A DNA stretch of 10,627 nucleotides from an uncultured Bacilli bacterium. Lineage in GTDB: Bacteria > Bacillota_I > Bacilli_A > RF39 > UBA660. The stretch is taken from positions 1 to 10,627 of the forward strand of contig CALVIQ010000052.1 in assembly GCA_944331815.1 (NCBI GenBank), written 5' to 3'. Shown here piece after piece: positions 1 through 6,613 of the stretch (position 1 is its first letter; every line of letters begins with the position of its first letter). A model generated the notes under the pieces. That model had not been told where the DNA came from, searched no databases, and worked only from the letters and a program-made list of their open reading frames with translations. A program made the translations under genes and the position numbers.

Positions 1-711
1 TGGTCTCATTATTTAGAAATAATAAAAATAACTGATGATGATAAAAGAAATTTTTATTTGCATGAAGCAATTAATTCTATGTGGAGTGTAAGGGAACTTC
101 AAAGACAAATATGTTCATTATTGTATGAACGTTTAAAATTATCAAAAGATAAAGACAAAGTTTTAGAATTAGCAAATAAAGGACAAACTATAAATGGATT
201 AGAAGATTTAGTTAAAGATCCTTTTATATTAGAATTTTTAGATATCAAAGAAAATACTATATATTTAGAATCTGATTTAGAGAAAAACATTTTAAAACAT
301 TTAAAAGAGTTTTTACTTGAATTAGGACGTGGATTTATGTTTGTTGGTTCTCAAGTTAGAATAACAATTGAAGAAGATCATTTTTATCCGGATTTAGTAT
401 TTTATAATAGAATTATGAAATGTTTTGTAATAATAGATTTAAAGACTACTAAAATAACTCCACAAGATATCGGACAAATGCAGTTATATGTTAATTATTA
501 TGATAGAGTAATTAAAGATAAAGAAGAAAATTCAACTATTGGTATTTTATTATCAACTGATAGAAATAAAACAGTTGTAAAATATACTTTACCAAAAGAT
601 AATAAAACAATTTTTGCTTCACAATATAGATTAAATTTTCCTACTGAAGAACAATTAATTGAGATAATTGAAGAAGAAAAGAAAAACTTAAATCTAATTG
701 AAAAATCCTAA
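1..711 (+). CDS. DUF1016/YhcG-family PDDEXK nuclease domain protein (5' end outside window)
   Basis: Partial gene: the frame is open from base 1, and the residues before the first possible start (WSHYLE..., then NSMWSVRELQRQI) already match the family, so the true start is upstream. 236 codons are visible; family members are usually about 340-370 aa, so roughly the N-terminal third is missing. The visible part holds the end of the helical N-terminal domain and the C-terminal PDDEXK nuclease fold. Counting from the first visible codon, the nuclease core is HFYPD131 ... IID146-L-K148 followed by QMQLY (Q159, Y163), the PD-(D/E)xK-QxxxY arrangement of this superfamily. The active-site residues look intact, so DNA cleavage is plausible. 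Such proteins often occur as accessory genes near restriction-modification systems, but no partner is visible here. The stop codon lies inside the terminator stem. Family assignment is confident; biological role is not established. Confidence 0.9.
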   Translation, partial: WSHYLEIIKITDDDKRNFYLHEAINSMWSVRELQRQICSLLYERLKLSKDKDKVLELANKGQTINGLEDLVKDPFILEFLDIKENTIYLESDLEKNILKHLKEFLLELGRGFMFVGSQVRITIEEDHFYPDLVFYNRIMKCFVIIDLKTTKITPQDIGQMQLYVNYYDRVIKDKEENSTIGILLSTDRNKTVVKYTLPKDNKTIFASQYRLNFPTEEQLIEIIEEEKKNLNLIEKS

Positions 712-728
712 AATTTAGGATTTTTTTT
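701..728 (+). terminator. Intrinsic terminator of the DUF1016 gene
   Basis: AAAAATCCTA and TAGGATTTTT form a perfect 10-bp stem around a 5-nt AAATT loop, and the T run continues to base 728. The TAA stop codon (709-711) is built into the stem. It separates this gene from the operon that follows. Confidence 0.85.
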
Positions 729-743
729 GAAATTATTTTAATA

Positions 744-772
744 TTGATTTAATCATATATTTATATTATAAT
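744..772 (+). promoter_or_regulatory. Sigma-A type promoter of the 794-4069 operon
   Basis: TTGATT (744-749), a 17-nt spacer, and a perfect TATAAT (767-772). The predicted transcript starts about 15 nt before a strong AGGAG ribosome binding site (782-786). It lies just after the preceding terminator, as expected for the start of a new operon. Confidence 0.75.
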
Positions 773-793
773 GTTATTGTTAGGAGTGAAGAT

Positions 794-1255
794 ATGAAGT
801 TTATGAAAAAAAATAAAACAATTGTAATTGTAGGAATTATTTGTTTAGTATTATTTATTTTAATGGCTTTTGCAGTTTATCGTATGTTTTATCCTAGTAG
901 TGAAAGTGTATATGGTGATAGGCTAGACAATGCCCCAGAAATTGATAATGCTGTAATTGAACAAATTAAATCAAAGATAATGGATTCGAATTTAGTGGAA
1001 GAAGTAAAGTATGAAACAAATGTGGCAGTTATGAAATTTTTTATAAGTGTAAAAGATAGTACTAAATTAGCTGATGTTCAAAAGTTAGGTGATATCATAT
1101 TAGATACTTTGAGTACTAAAGTAATTAGCTTTTATGATATAGAGGTTTATTTGACAAATGAAAATAATGAACAATATCCATCTATTGGATACCATTCAAA
1201 AAGTGCTTCTTCATTTAGTTGGACTAATAATGTAGGTGAAGAAGATGAAGAATAA
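794..1255 (+). CDS. Hypothetical single-pass membrane-anchored protein (153 aa)
   Basis: Not recognised as a named family. The start is well supported: AGGAG at 782-786 sits 7 nt before the ATG. The protein has a short basic N-terminus (MKFMKKNK), one hydrophobic segment at about residues 9-28, then an extracellular domain of about 120 residues with alternating strand- and helix-like stretches and a very acidic C-terminus (EEDEE). No cysteine pair, lipobox or catalytic motif is evident. It is the first gene of an operon, and its last 11 nt overlap the preferred start of the GGDEF receptor gene (1245), suggesting translational coupling. The shared operon suggests a partner or accessory subunit of that receptor, but this is inference only. 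Confidence 0.7.
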   Translation: MKFMKKNKTIVIVGIICLVLFILMAFAVYRMFYPSSESVYGDRLDNAPEIDNAVIEQIKSKIMDSNLVEEVKYETNVAVMKFFISVKDSTKLADVQKLGDIILDTLSTKVISFYDIEVYLTNENNEQYPSIGYHSKSASSFSWTNNVGEEDEE

Positions 1256-3269
1256 AAAAGTAATTATAATAAGCGTTATAGTTGTAGTATTATTAATAAT
1301 TGGATTATTGGTATACAATTTTTTAACTAAAGAAGATAAAATAACAACTTTAAATTTGTTTGAAAAACAATGGATTGAAAGCAACAAAAATAATGTTATT
1401 GACATGTCAATAATTGATGGTATTCCTATTTTAAGTTATAATGGTGAAGGAATAATTATAGATTTTTTAGATTCATTAAATAAAGAAACAAATTTATCAT
1501 TTAATAAGGTATCTTATAAGTTAGGTGATGAAATAAAATCAGATTATTCATTTAAATTAGTTGAAAATGTTTCTGAAAATCAGATTACAATTTATGAAGA
1601 TAATTATGTTTTAGTTACAAAAAATGAAACATTTTTAACAATTGATGAATTAAAAGGATTAACTATTGGTGTTTTAAATGAAAATCTAAATAATATTAAT
1701 AATTATTTGTTCAAAGCTGATGTAAGTTATAAAACATATGATAGTGAAGAAGAATTGATAAATGAATTTAATAAAGATGATACAAAATTAAATGCAATTG
1801 TAATGCTTAAGACTACTAATTTAAAACAATTAATTGATAATAATTATAAAATTGCTTATAATATAAGCGATTATAAAAAATATTATGTTTTAGATTTAGG
1901 TGAAACAGAAAAATTAAATACTATTTTAACGAAATATTACAATAAATGGGCAAGTAATAATTATGACGAATTATATAATAAATATCTATCAAAAAATTAC
2001 TTAAATTTTAAAAATATTAATGATGAAGAAACTGTTAAATTTCGTAGTAAAAGGTATGTTTATGGATTTATTGAAAACGCACCTTACGATACTTTGTTAG
2101 ATAATAAATTAGCTGGAATAAATTATCAATTATTATCTAGTTTTTCAAAACTAACTAATGCTGAAATTAGTTATAAAAAATATAATAATATAAATAGCTT
2201 ATTAGAAGCATTTAATACTAATCAAATTGATTTATTTTATGGAATAAATTCTAATACAAATTATAATATTGATACATATAAAACAGTTCCAGTTTATGAA
2301 AATTCAATTATTATTTTAAAACATTCATCAAATGATAAAATAATTAATTCAATTAAATCATTAGATAATGTTGTATCATTAGAATCTACTAATGTTTCAG
2401 AATATTTAGTTAATAATAATATAACTGTTACTGCATATTCTAATATGGAAGATCTAATTAACAACATTAACGAAGATAGTGTTATAGCTTTAGACACTTA
2501 TAATTACAATTATTATACAAATGATTTGAAAAATTATATTATAGCTTATCAATATGATTGTGATAATAATTCATTTATAAGCAGAGATATTTCTGATAAT
2601 GAAATATTTAATAATTTTTTTGATTTTTATATAAGATTTAACGATACTCAAAAATTTATAACTGATGGTTTAAGTGAACTATTGCTAGTTAACAAAACGC
2701 CAATAGTCTTAAAAAATTTTGCAGTTATTTTAGGTAGTATTGTTGGTATTTTATTAGTGGTTTTAGCAATAATAAAAATAAAACCAAAGAAAAAAAATAA
2801 GAATTTATCAAAAGAGGATAAATTACGTTACATTGATGCTTTAACATCTTTAAAAAATCGTACTTATTTAAATGATTCTATTGAAAGATGGGATAATACT
2901 GATGTGTATCCTCAAACTATAATTATAGTTGATTTAAATAATATTGCATATATTAATGATAATTATGGACATTCTGAAGGCGATGAAGTAATTAAGCAAG
3001 CCGCAAATATATTAATTTTAAATCAAATGGAAAATAGTGAGATAATAAGAACTAATGGAAATGAATTTTTGATATATTTAATAGGGTATGAAGAAAAACA
3101 AGTTATTACATATATGAGAAAATTAGGAAAAGAATTAAAAGAATTGAAACATGGTTTTGGTTCTGCTATTGGTTATAGTATGATAAATGATGCTATAAAA
3201 ACTATTGATGATGCTATAAATGAAGCAACTTTAGATATGAAGAATAACAAAGAGGAACAAAAGGATTGA
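1245..3269 (+). CDS. Membrane receptor: two solute-binding-protein-like domains plus degenerate GGDEF domain
   Basis: About 674 aa from ATG 1245, preferred because AGGTGA (1234-1239) lies 5 nt before it; the alternative GTG 1236 overlaps that site. The order is: membrane helix (about residues 6-27); two extracellular modules resembling family-3 solute-binding proteins (about 35-265 and 270-480, the second with LLEAFNTNQIDLFYG, like the family's GxxDLxxG segment); a second membrane helix (about 491-513); then a cytoplasmic GGDEF domain (about 525-670). The GGDEF domain keeps DALTSLKNR, the DL of the first metal site, IND, GH and GD. The signature itself is NGNEF (3054-3068): the third, metal-binding acidic residue is Asn, and the lysine of the DxDxFK motif is missing. 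No RxxD inhibitory site precedes it. The fold is confident; cyclic-di-GMP synthesis is doubtful, so it more likely acts as a nucleotide-binding or regulatory module. Ends in TGA, overlapping the next gene's start. Confidence 0.85.
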   Translation: MKNKKVIIISVIVVVLLIIGLLVYNFLTKEDKITTLNLFEKQWIESNKNNVIDMSIIDGIPILSYNGEGIIIDFLDSLNKETNLSFNKVSYKLGDEIKSDYSFKLVENVSENQITIYEDNYVLVTKNETFLTIDELKGLTIGVLNENLNNINNYLFKADVSYKTYDSEEELINEFNKDDTKLNAIVMLKTTNLKQLIDNNYKIAYNISDYKKYYVLDLGETEKLNTILTKYYNKWASNNYDELYNKYLSKNYLNFKNINDEETVKFRSKRYVYGFIENAPYDTLLDNKLAGINYQLLSSFSKLTNAEISYKKYNNINSLLEAFNTNQIDLFYGINSNTNYNIDTYKTVPVYENSIIILKHSSNDKIINSIKSLDNVVSLESTNVSEYLVNNNITVTAYSNMEDLINNINEDSVIALDTYNYNYYTNDLKNYIIAYQYDCDNNSFISRDISDNEIFNNFFDFYIRFNDTQKFITDGLSELLLVNKTPIVLKNFAVILGSIVGILLVVLAIIKIKPKKKNKNLSKEDKLRYIDALTSLKNRTYLNDSIERWDNTDVYPQTIIIVDLNNIAYINDNYGHSEGDEVIKQAANILILNQMENSEIIRTNGNEFLIYLIGYEEKQVITYMRKLGKELKELKHGFGSAIGYSMINDAIKTIDDAINEATLDMKNNKEEQKD

Positions 3270-4069
3270 AAAAATTTTTAATTAATTTATGGCATGTGCT
3301 AAGATTACCAGAAATGTTGATACTTCCTGGTAATCTGGCTTTTTTTCTTATTCTTTCTTTAGCTCCAATAGCATCGTTATTTGGTATGGTTGCATCTAGT
3401 TTATCTTTGTCAACAACTAGTATTGTTAATTATATTAGTAATTTGTTTCCAGACGAAGTTGTAGAAATTGTTTTACCTTTTTTTGATGGCTTAAATGTGA
3501 CAAATATAATATTCGTTATAATTGGTTTTTTTGTTGCAAGTAATGCATCTGATAGTTTAATAACAGCTTCTAATATGTTATATAAAATTAAAAGTAAAAA
3601 CTATATTTATCGAAGAATTAAAGCTTTATTTATGACTTTTTGGTTATTAATATTATTTGTTGTAACATTAATTGTTTTAGCTTTTGGTTCATTTATATTA
3701 ACAAAATTATCATCTTTTGGCATTCTAGGTGAATTTATTGCTAGTAATTATATAATTATTTTAATAGTAAAAACTATAGTTGCTTTCTTTACTATATTTT
3801 TAATTATTAAAATTCTTTATACTCTAGCACCAGACAAAAAAATAAAAAGTAAATATGTAAATCATGGTAGTTTATTTGCTACTATTGCCATCATTATTGT
3901 TAGTACTTTTTATTCATTTTATGTAAATAATATTGCTCATTATGATATTATTTATGGTAGTTTAGCAAATATTGCAATCTTAATGTTATTAATTTATTTT
4001 ATATCTTATATTATTGTTCTTGGAATAGCAATTAATCATAATTACTATGAAATGAATAATAGTGATTAA
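3266..4069 (+). CDS. YihY/BrkB-family inner-membrane protein
   Basis: A polytopic membrane protein of 267 aa with about six hydrophobic segments. The first is preceded by the characteristic N-terminal stretch LPGNLAFFLILSLAPIASL, which matches the family's conserved aaLaFxxxxSLaP pattern. Members are widespread; they were once annotated as ribonuclease BN or serum-resistance BrkB, neither of which is a safe functional assignment, and the transported substrate, if any, is unknown. The start is TTG at 3266, overlapping the upstream TGA by two bases, with AGAGGA (3251-3256) placed 9 nt ahead; no ATG occurs until residue 17, after conserved sequence has begun. It is the last gene of the sensor operon, so it may be co-regulated with, or controlled by, the GGDEF receptor (inference). 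Confidence 0.88.
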   Translation: MKKFLINLWHVLRLPEMLILPGNLAFFLILSLAPIASLFGMVASSLSLSTTSIVNYISNLFPDEVVEIVLPFFDGLNVTNIIFVIIGFFVASNASDSLITASNMLYKIKSKNYIYRRIKALFMTFWLLILFVVTLIVLAFGSFILTKLSSFGILGEFIASNYIIILIVKTIVAFFTIFLIIKILYTLAPDKKIKSKYVNHGSLFATIAIIIVSTFYSFYVNNIAHYDIIYGSLANIAILMLLIYFISYIIVLGIAINHNYYEMNNSD

Positions 4070-4082
4070 AATGAGTATAATA

Positions 4083-4106
4083 TATTTGAATATATATATT
4101 CAAATA
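4083..4106. repeat. Perfect 24-bp palindrome in the 3' untranslated region
   Basis: Two 12-base halves are exact reverse complements (arms begin TATTTGAATA, centre TATATA). It could fold into a 10-bp stem with a TATA loop in RNA. No T run follows (next bases CATAGAC), so it is not a normal intrinsic terminator. The AT-only centre makes chance origin easier than the length implies. Its role is unknown; it could be an mRNA-stabilising hairpin or a protein-binding site. Confidence 0.6.
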
Positions 4107-4166
4107 CATAGACTACATTTAGTACCGATGAAGTTTCAATTTTAAACTTATAAGTATTAATGTATG

Positions 4167-4192
4167 ACGACTAATTTTTTAGTCGTTTTTTT
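4167..4192 (+). terminator. Intrinsic terminator of the 794-4069 operon
   Basis: ACGACTAA and TTAGTCGT form a perfect 8-bp stem with a TTTT loop, followed by a T run to 4192. It lies about 100 nt after the BrkB stop codon. The stretch between holds only the 24-bp palindrome and a few small inverted repeats; no gene is seen there. Confidence 0.88.
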
Positions 4193-4193
4193 A

Positions 4194-4222
4194 TTGATAA
4201 ATTATTTATTATTTGATATAAT
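4194..4222 (+). promoter_or_regulatory. Sigma-A type promoter of the pilin/lectin-fold gene
   Basis: TTGATA (4194-4199), a 17-nt spacer and a perfect TATAAT (4217-4222), immediately after the terminator. Predicted leader of about 20 nt carrying AGAGGGTG (4234-4241), 6-8 nt before the TTG start at 4248. One of the best promoter matches in the window, implying a strongly expressed single-gene transcript. Confidence 0.8.
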
Positions 4223-4247
4223 TTTTATAGTAAAGAGGGTGTTAAAA

Positions 4248-5702
4248 TTGAATAAGAAAGGTTTTGCAATATCTGGTATTATATATTCGTTGTTAATATT
4301 ATTTTTATTATTATTGTTTAGTATTTTAAGTATTATGGGTGCTAGGAAAATGATTTTAGATAAACTTAAAAATGAAGTAATGGAAGAATTAAATGGCGAA
4401 TCTGGAAATAGTGAAGAAATAACTAATGAATATACGGATAACAGCGGGGCAAATATTCCTAAATTATTAGATAAAATGGTGCCTATTAAATATGAAAATG
4501 ATAATTGGGTAGTAGCAGATACTAAACAAAAATGGTATGATTATGATGCCAAAGAATGGGCCAATGCAGTAGTATTAAATACAACTAAAAATGTAGGCGA
4601 AGTAGTTACAGAAGATGATATTGATTTGTGGTATGTATGGATACCAAGATATAAATATCAGTTGTTTAATGCAAATAATGGAAGTGTAGAACCACAAGAA
4701 ATTCAAATACAATTTGAAAGTGGAACTTCTTCAACTGGAACAGTAAGTTGTATGGATGCAATTTCAACATCGGGAACAACAAGTGAAATTTGTACAAATG
4801 CAACCAATGGTGCTTGGTATACTCATCCAGCATTTACCTTAGGAGATACAGAATTAACAGGCTTTTGGGTAGGAAAATTTGAAGTAAGTGGAAGTACAAG
4901 TAAAATAACTATAAAACCAAATGTAACAAGTTTAAGAAGTCAAACAGTATCTTCATTTTTCACAGCCATTCAAAATATAAATACAACCTATAATTTAAAC
5001 GGCGATAGTCATATGATGAAAAATATGGAATGGGGAGCAGTAGCATACTTATCTCATAGTAAATATGGAATGACTGAAGAAGTATATATAAATAATAGTA
5101 GTAGTTATTATACGGGAAGAAGTGGAGGAAATGTTGGAGGAAGTACTAATACTGTAGCAACCCAATATCCAAGTAGTTCAACATCTTCAAATATATATTA
5201 TAATTATGGATATTATACTTATGATGGCAAAATTGTAAATTATGATGGAAGTATTGGGGATTATGCAAGTGATCGAACATTAGGAACAAAAGCAAGTACG
5301 ACCGGGAATATCTATGGGATATATGATATGAGTGGAGGAGTTTGGGAGTATGTAATGGGCAATATGGTAAATAGTAGTGGAGCATTTTATTCAAGTAGTG
5401 CAGGGTTTAGTACCCCACCAGATTCAATATATTACGATAGCTATACATATGGAACTTCTAATAGTACCCACGGACGAGGAAAATTAGGAGATGCAATAAA
5501 AGAAACATTAAAGACTTTTGGAAGTAGTTCAGGTGGATGGTATAGTGATTACGCGTACTTTCCGCGCTCTAGTTATTCTTGGTTCTATCGGGGCGGCCGC
5601 TTCGATGAAGGTTCGAATGCCGGTTTGTTCAACTTCTCTAGGAACATAGGTAGTAGTAGTTTCTTCTATTCCGCCCGTGCAGTTGCGTGTGTTCGCGGGT
5701 AG
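4248..5702 (+). CDS. Pilin-like anchored FGE/C-type-lectin-fold surface protein, probable DGR target
   Basis: 484 aa from TTG 4248. The frame is open back to an ATG at 4164, but that lies inside the preceding terminator and upstream of the promoter; AGAGGGTG precedes the TTG. The N-terminus, MNKKGFAISGI followed by about 20 hydrophobic residues, resembles a type IV prepilin (basic leader, Gly-Phe, hydrophobic helix, then a charged amphipathic stretch), but the usual Glu at +5 is absent. After a short linker, residues about 120-484 resemble the formylglycine-generating-enzyme/sulfatase-modifying C-type-lectin fold: DLWYVWIPRYKY, GFWVGKFEVSG (205-215), MEWGAVAYLS, DMSGGVWEY (360-368) and a final WFYRGGRF ... 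AGLFNF ... ARAV block (445-479). This fold with a GGR/AGxF end is typical of variable proteins diversified by retroelements. The last 150 bp differ sharply in composition. No enzyme activity is implied; a ligand-binding surface display role is inferred. Confidence 0.85.
   Translation: MNKKGFAISGIIYSLLILFLLLLFSILSIMGARKMILDKLKNEVMEELNGESGNSEEITNEYTDNSGANIPKLLDKMVPIKYENDNWVVADTKQKWYDYDAKEWANAVVLNTTKNVGEVVTEDDIDLWYVWIPRYKYQLFNANNGSVEPQEIQIQFESGTSSTGTVSCMDAISTSGTTSEICTNATNGAWYTHPAFTLGDTELTGFWVGKFEVSGSTSKITIKPNVTSLRSQTVSSFFTAIQNINTTYNLNGDSHMMKNMEWGAVAYLSHSKYGMTEEVYINNSSSYYTGRSGGNVGGSTNTVATQYPSSSTSSNIYYNYGYYTYDGKIVNYDGSIGDYASDRTLGTKASTTGNIYGIYDMSGGVWEYVMGNMVNSSGAFYSSSAGFSTPPDSIYYDSYTYGTSNSTHGRGKLGDAIKETLKTFGSSSGGWYSDYAYFPRSSYSWFYRGGRFDEGSNAGLFNFSRNIGSSSFFYSARAVACVRG
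5550..5702 (+). other. Probable DGR variable region (VR)
   Basis: The 3' end of the lectin-fold gene counts 77 G/C in 150 bases (5551-5700; 51%) against 55 in the preceding 150 (37%) and far less in neighbouring genes. Codons switch to TAC, GCG, CGC, GGC, TTC, TCG and AAC, which are rare elsewhere here. The encoded residues 435-484 end the C-type-lectin fold, exactly where adenine-mutagenised variable regions lie, with constant positions (W445, RGG 448-450, G455, AG 458-459, F461, F463, G468, R477, V479) separated by candidate variable ones. The last stretch (5671-5699, 21 of 29 G/C) would suit the IMH-like end where template-primed replacement initiates. The template repeat and reverse transcriptase are not in the window, so the call rests on composition, fold and position. 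Confidence 0.72.
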
Positions 5703-5729
5703 CAAATTTTAGTTTGCTACTTTCCTTTT
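5699..5729 (+). terminator. Hairpin directly after the variable region: weak terminator and/or DGR hairpin
   Basis: GTAGCAAA (5699-5706) and TTTGCTAC (5713-5720) form a perfect 8-bp stem around a 6-nt TTTTAG loop; the TAG stop codon sits inside the left arm. The following TTTCCTTTT is a broken T tract, so termination may be modest. DGR targets characteristically carry a hairpin/cruciform of this size just after the VR that promotes retrohoming, although the best-studied ones have a 4-nt loop. Confidence 0.65.
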
Positions 5730-5740
5730 CAATACAAATA

Positions 5741-5769
5741 TTGTAAAATTTATCTATAAATGATATAAT
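5741..5769 (+). promoter_or_regulatory. Promoter for a probably leaderless metalloprotease mRNA
   Basis: TTGTAA (5741-5746), a 17-nt spacer and a perfect TATAAT (5764-5769). The ATG begins only 7 nt after the -10 box, so the transcription start should fall on or next to the A of the start codon, leaving no room for a ribosome binding site; none is visible. Confidence 0.65.
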
Positions 5770-5775
5770 TTATAT

Positions 5776-6399
5776 ATGACATATGTAGTTGATAATATTG
5801 AATATGAAGTAGTGATAGAAAAAAAGAATAATAAAAATACTTATATTAGAATAAGAGATAATAAAATATATATAACAACTAATTATTTTGTAAATAAAAG
5901 TTATATTGAAAATTTATTAGACAAAAATTATGATGTTATAAAAAAAATGATTGAAAAAAGTAATCAAAAATTAGAAAGAAATAATAGATTTTATTATTTA
6001 AATAAAGAATATGATATTATATTTGTTAATTATTGTGATATTGAAATAAGTAACAATAAAATATTTGTTAAAAGTGAAGATTATTTAAATAAATGGTTAA
6101 AGAAGAATACGGAAATAATATTTAAAGAAAGGTTAGATTATATTTATAATTTATTTGAAGAAAGGATTCCTTATCCTAAATTAAAAATAAGAAAAATGAA
6201 GACTAGGTGGGGAGTTTGTAATAAAAATAATAGTATCACTTTAAATAGTGAATTAATTAAATATGGTTATGAGCAAATTGACTATGTAATTGTTCATGAA
6301 CTGAGTCATTTTATTCATTTTGATCATTCAAAGAATTTTTGGAGTTTAGTATCTAAATATTGTAAAAATTATAAAGAAATAAGAAAATCATTAAAATGA
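5776..6399 (+). CDS. YgjP-type (DUF45, M48-like) zinc metalloprotease
   Basis: 207 aa, a normal length for the YgjP/DUF45 family of SprT-like predicted zinc metallopeptidases. The N-terminal half is a strand-rich lysine-heavy domain starting IEYEVVIEKK. The catalytic part contains R144-W-G-V-C148, matching the family's RWGxC signature, then HELSHFIHFDHSKNFW: zinc ligands H174 and H178 with catalytic E175, and a third histidine (H184) six residues on, followed by the conserved NFW. All expected residues are present, so it should be active; physiological substrates are unknown. No signal peptide or membrane helix, so probably cytoplasmic. The start is taken as ATG 5776 because the family domain begins within a few residues of it; there is no Shine-Dalgarno sequence, fitting leaderless translation. 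It ends in TGA, 46 nt before the small gene that follows, with no terminator between. Confidence 0.9.
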   Translation: MTYVVDNIEYEVVIEKKNNKNTYIRIRDNKIYITTNYFVNKSYIENLLDKNYDVIKKMIEKSNQKLERNNRFYYLNKEYDIIFVNYCDIEISNNKIFVKSEDYLNKWLKKNTEIIFKERLDYIYNLFEERIPYPKLKIRKMKTRWGVCNKNNSITLNSELIKYGYEQIDYVIVHELSHFIHFDHSKNFWSLVSKYCKNYKEIRKSLK

Positions 6400-6445
6400 C
6401 AATTTTGGATGTTTTAATGTGTTATTATTATTTAGGTGAAAAAAA

Positions 6446-6613
6446 ATGAAAGTTAAAATATTTGATGAAGGTCATGAAAAAGATCTAGAAGATAGTGTTA
6501 ATGAATTTATTAAAGATAAAGAAGTTATCGATATTAAATATCAAGTTGCAATTAGTATAGTAGGAGAAGAACAATTATATTGTTTTTCTGCTATGATAAT
6601 TTATGGGAAGTGA
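6446..6613 (+). CDS. Cse60-like small protein (55 aa)
   Basis: A short gene with a well-placed AGGTGA (6434-6439), 6 nt before the ATG. The 55-aa product begins MKVKIFDEGHEKDLEDSVNE and ends with EEQLYCFSAMIIYGK, the pattern I recognise from the sporulation protein Cse60 family of Bacillota: a small alpha/beta protein starting with a strand, then a helix, then a strand hairpin (VIDIKYQVAISI). In Bacillus subtilis the family founder is sporulation-associated, but homologues occur in non-sporulating relatives, so the role here is unknown. It is cytoplasmic by sequence. Its TGA stop lies 5 nt before the GTG start of the flippase gene, so the two are probably cotranscribed and the ribosome can pass directly from one to the other. 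Confidence 0.78.
   Translation: MKVKIFDEGHEKDLEDSVNEFIKDKEVIDIKYQVAISIVGEEQLYCFSAMIIYGK

Noticed and set aside
3267..3269. Mycoplasma-type code with TGA as Trp
   Set aside because: TGG is used for Trp throughout, and three genes end at TGA in positions that fit family length and spacing to the next gene.
4071..4145. A possible 24-codon reading frame after the BrkB gene
   Set aside because: No ribosome binding site, runs through the palindrome, and the product resembles nothing.
4076..4192. Small RNA between the TATAAT at 4076-4081 and the terminator at 4167-4192
   Set aside because: No convincing -35 element and the predicted start would fall inside the palindrome; it reads better as the 3' untranslated region of the operon.
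4164..4247. N-terminal extension of the lectin-fold gene starting at ATG 4164
   Set aside because: It lies in the terminator stem and upstream of the TTGATA-17-TATAAT promoter, has no ribosome binding site, and the pilin-like N-terminus begins at TTG 4248 after AGAGGGTG.
5146..5394. Open frames on the minus strand (for example 5146-5394, 2294-2497, 1211-1405)
   Set aside because: They lie opposite well-supported genes, have low-complexity or hydrophobic shadow translations and no ribosome binding sites.
5551..5600. Cloning or vector scar: ACGCGT (5551-5556) and GCGGCCGC (5593-5600) look like restriction sites in an AT-rich genome
   Set aside because: The reading frame continues through them and encodes the fold's RGG block; the whole 150-bp patch is GC-rich, which fits a DGR variable region better than an adaptor.
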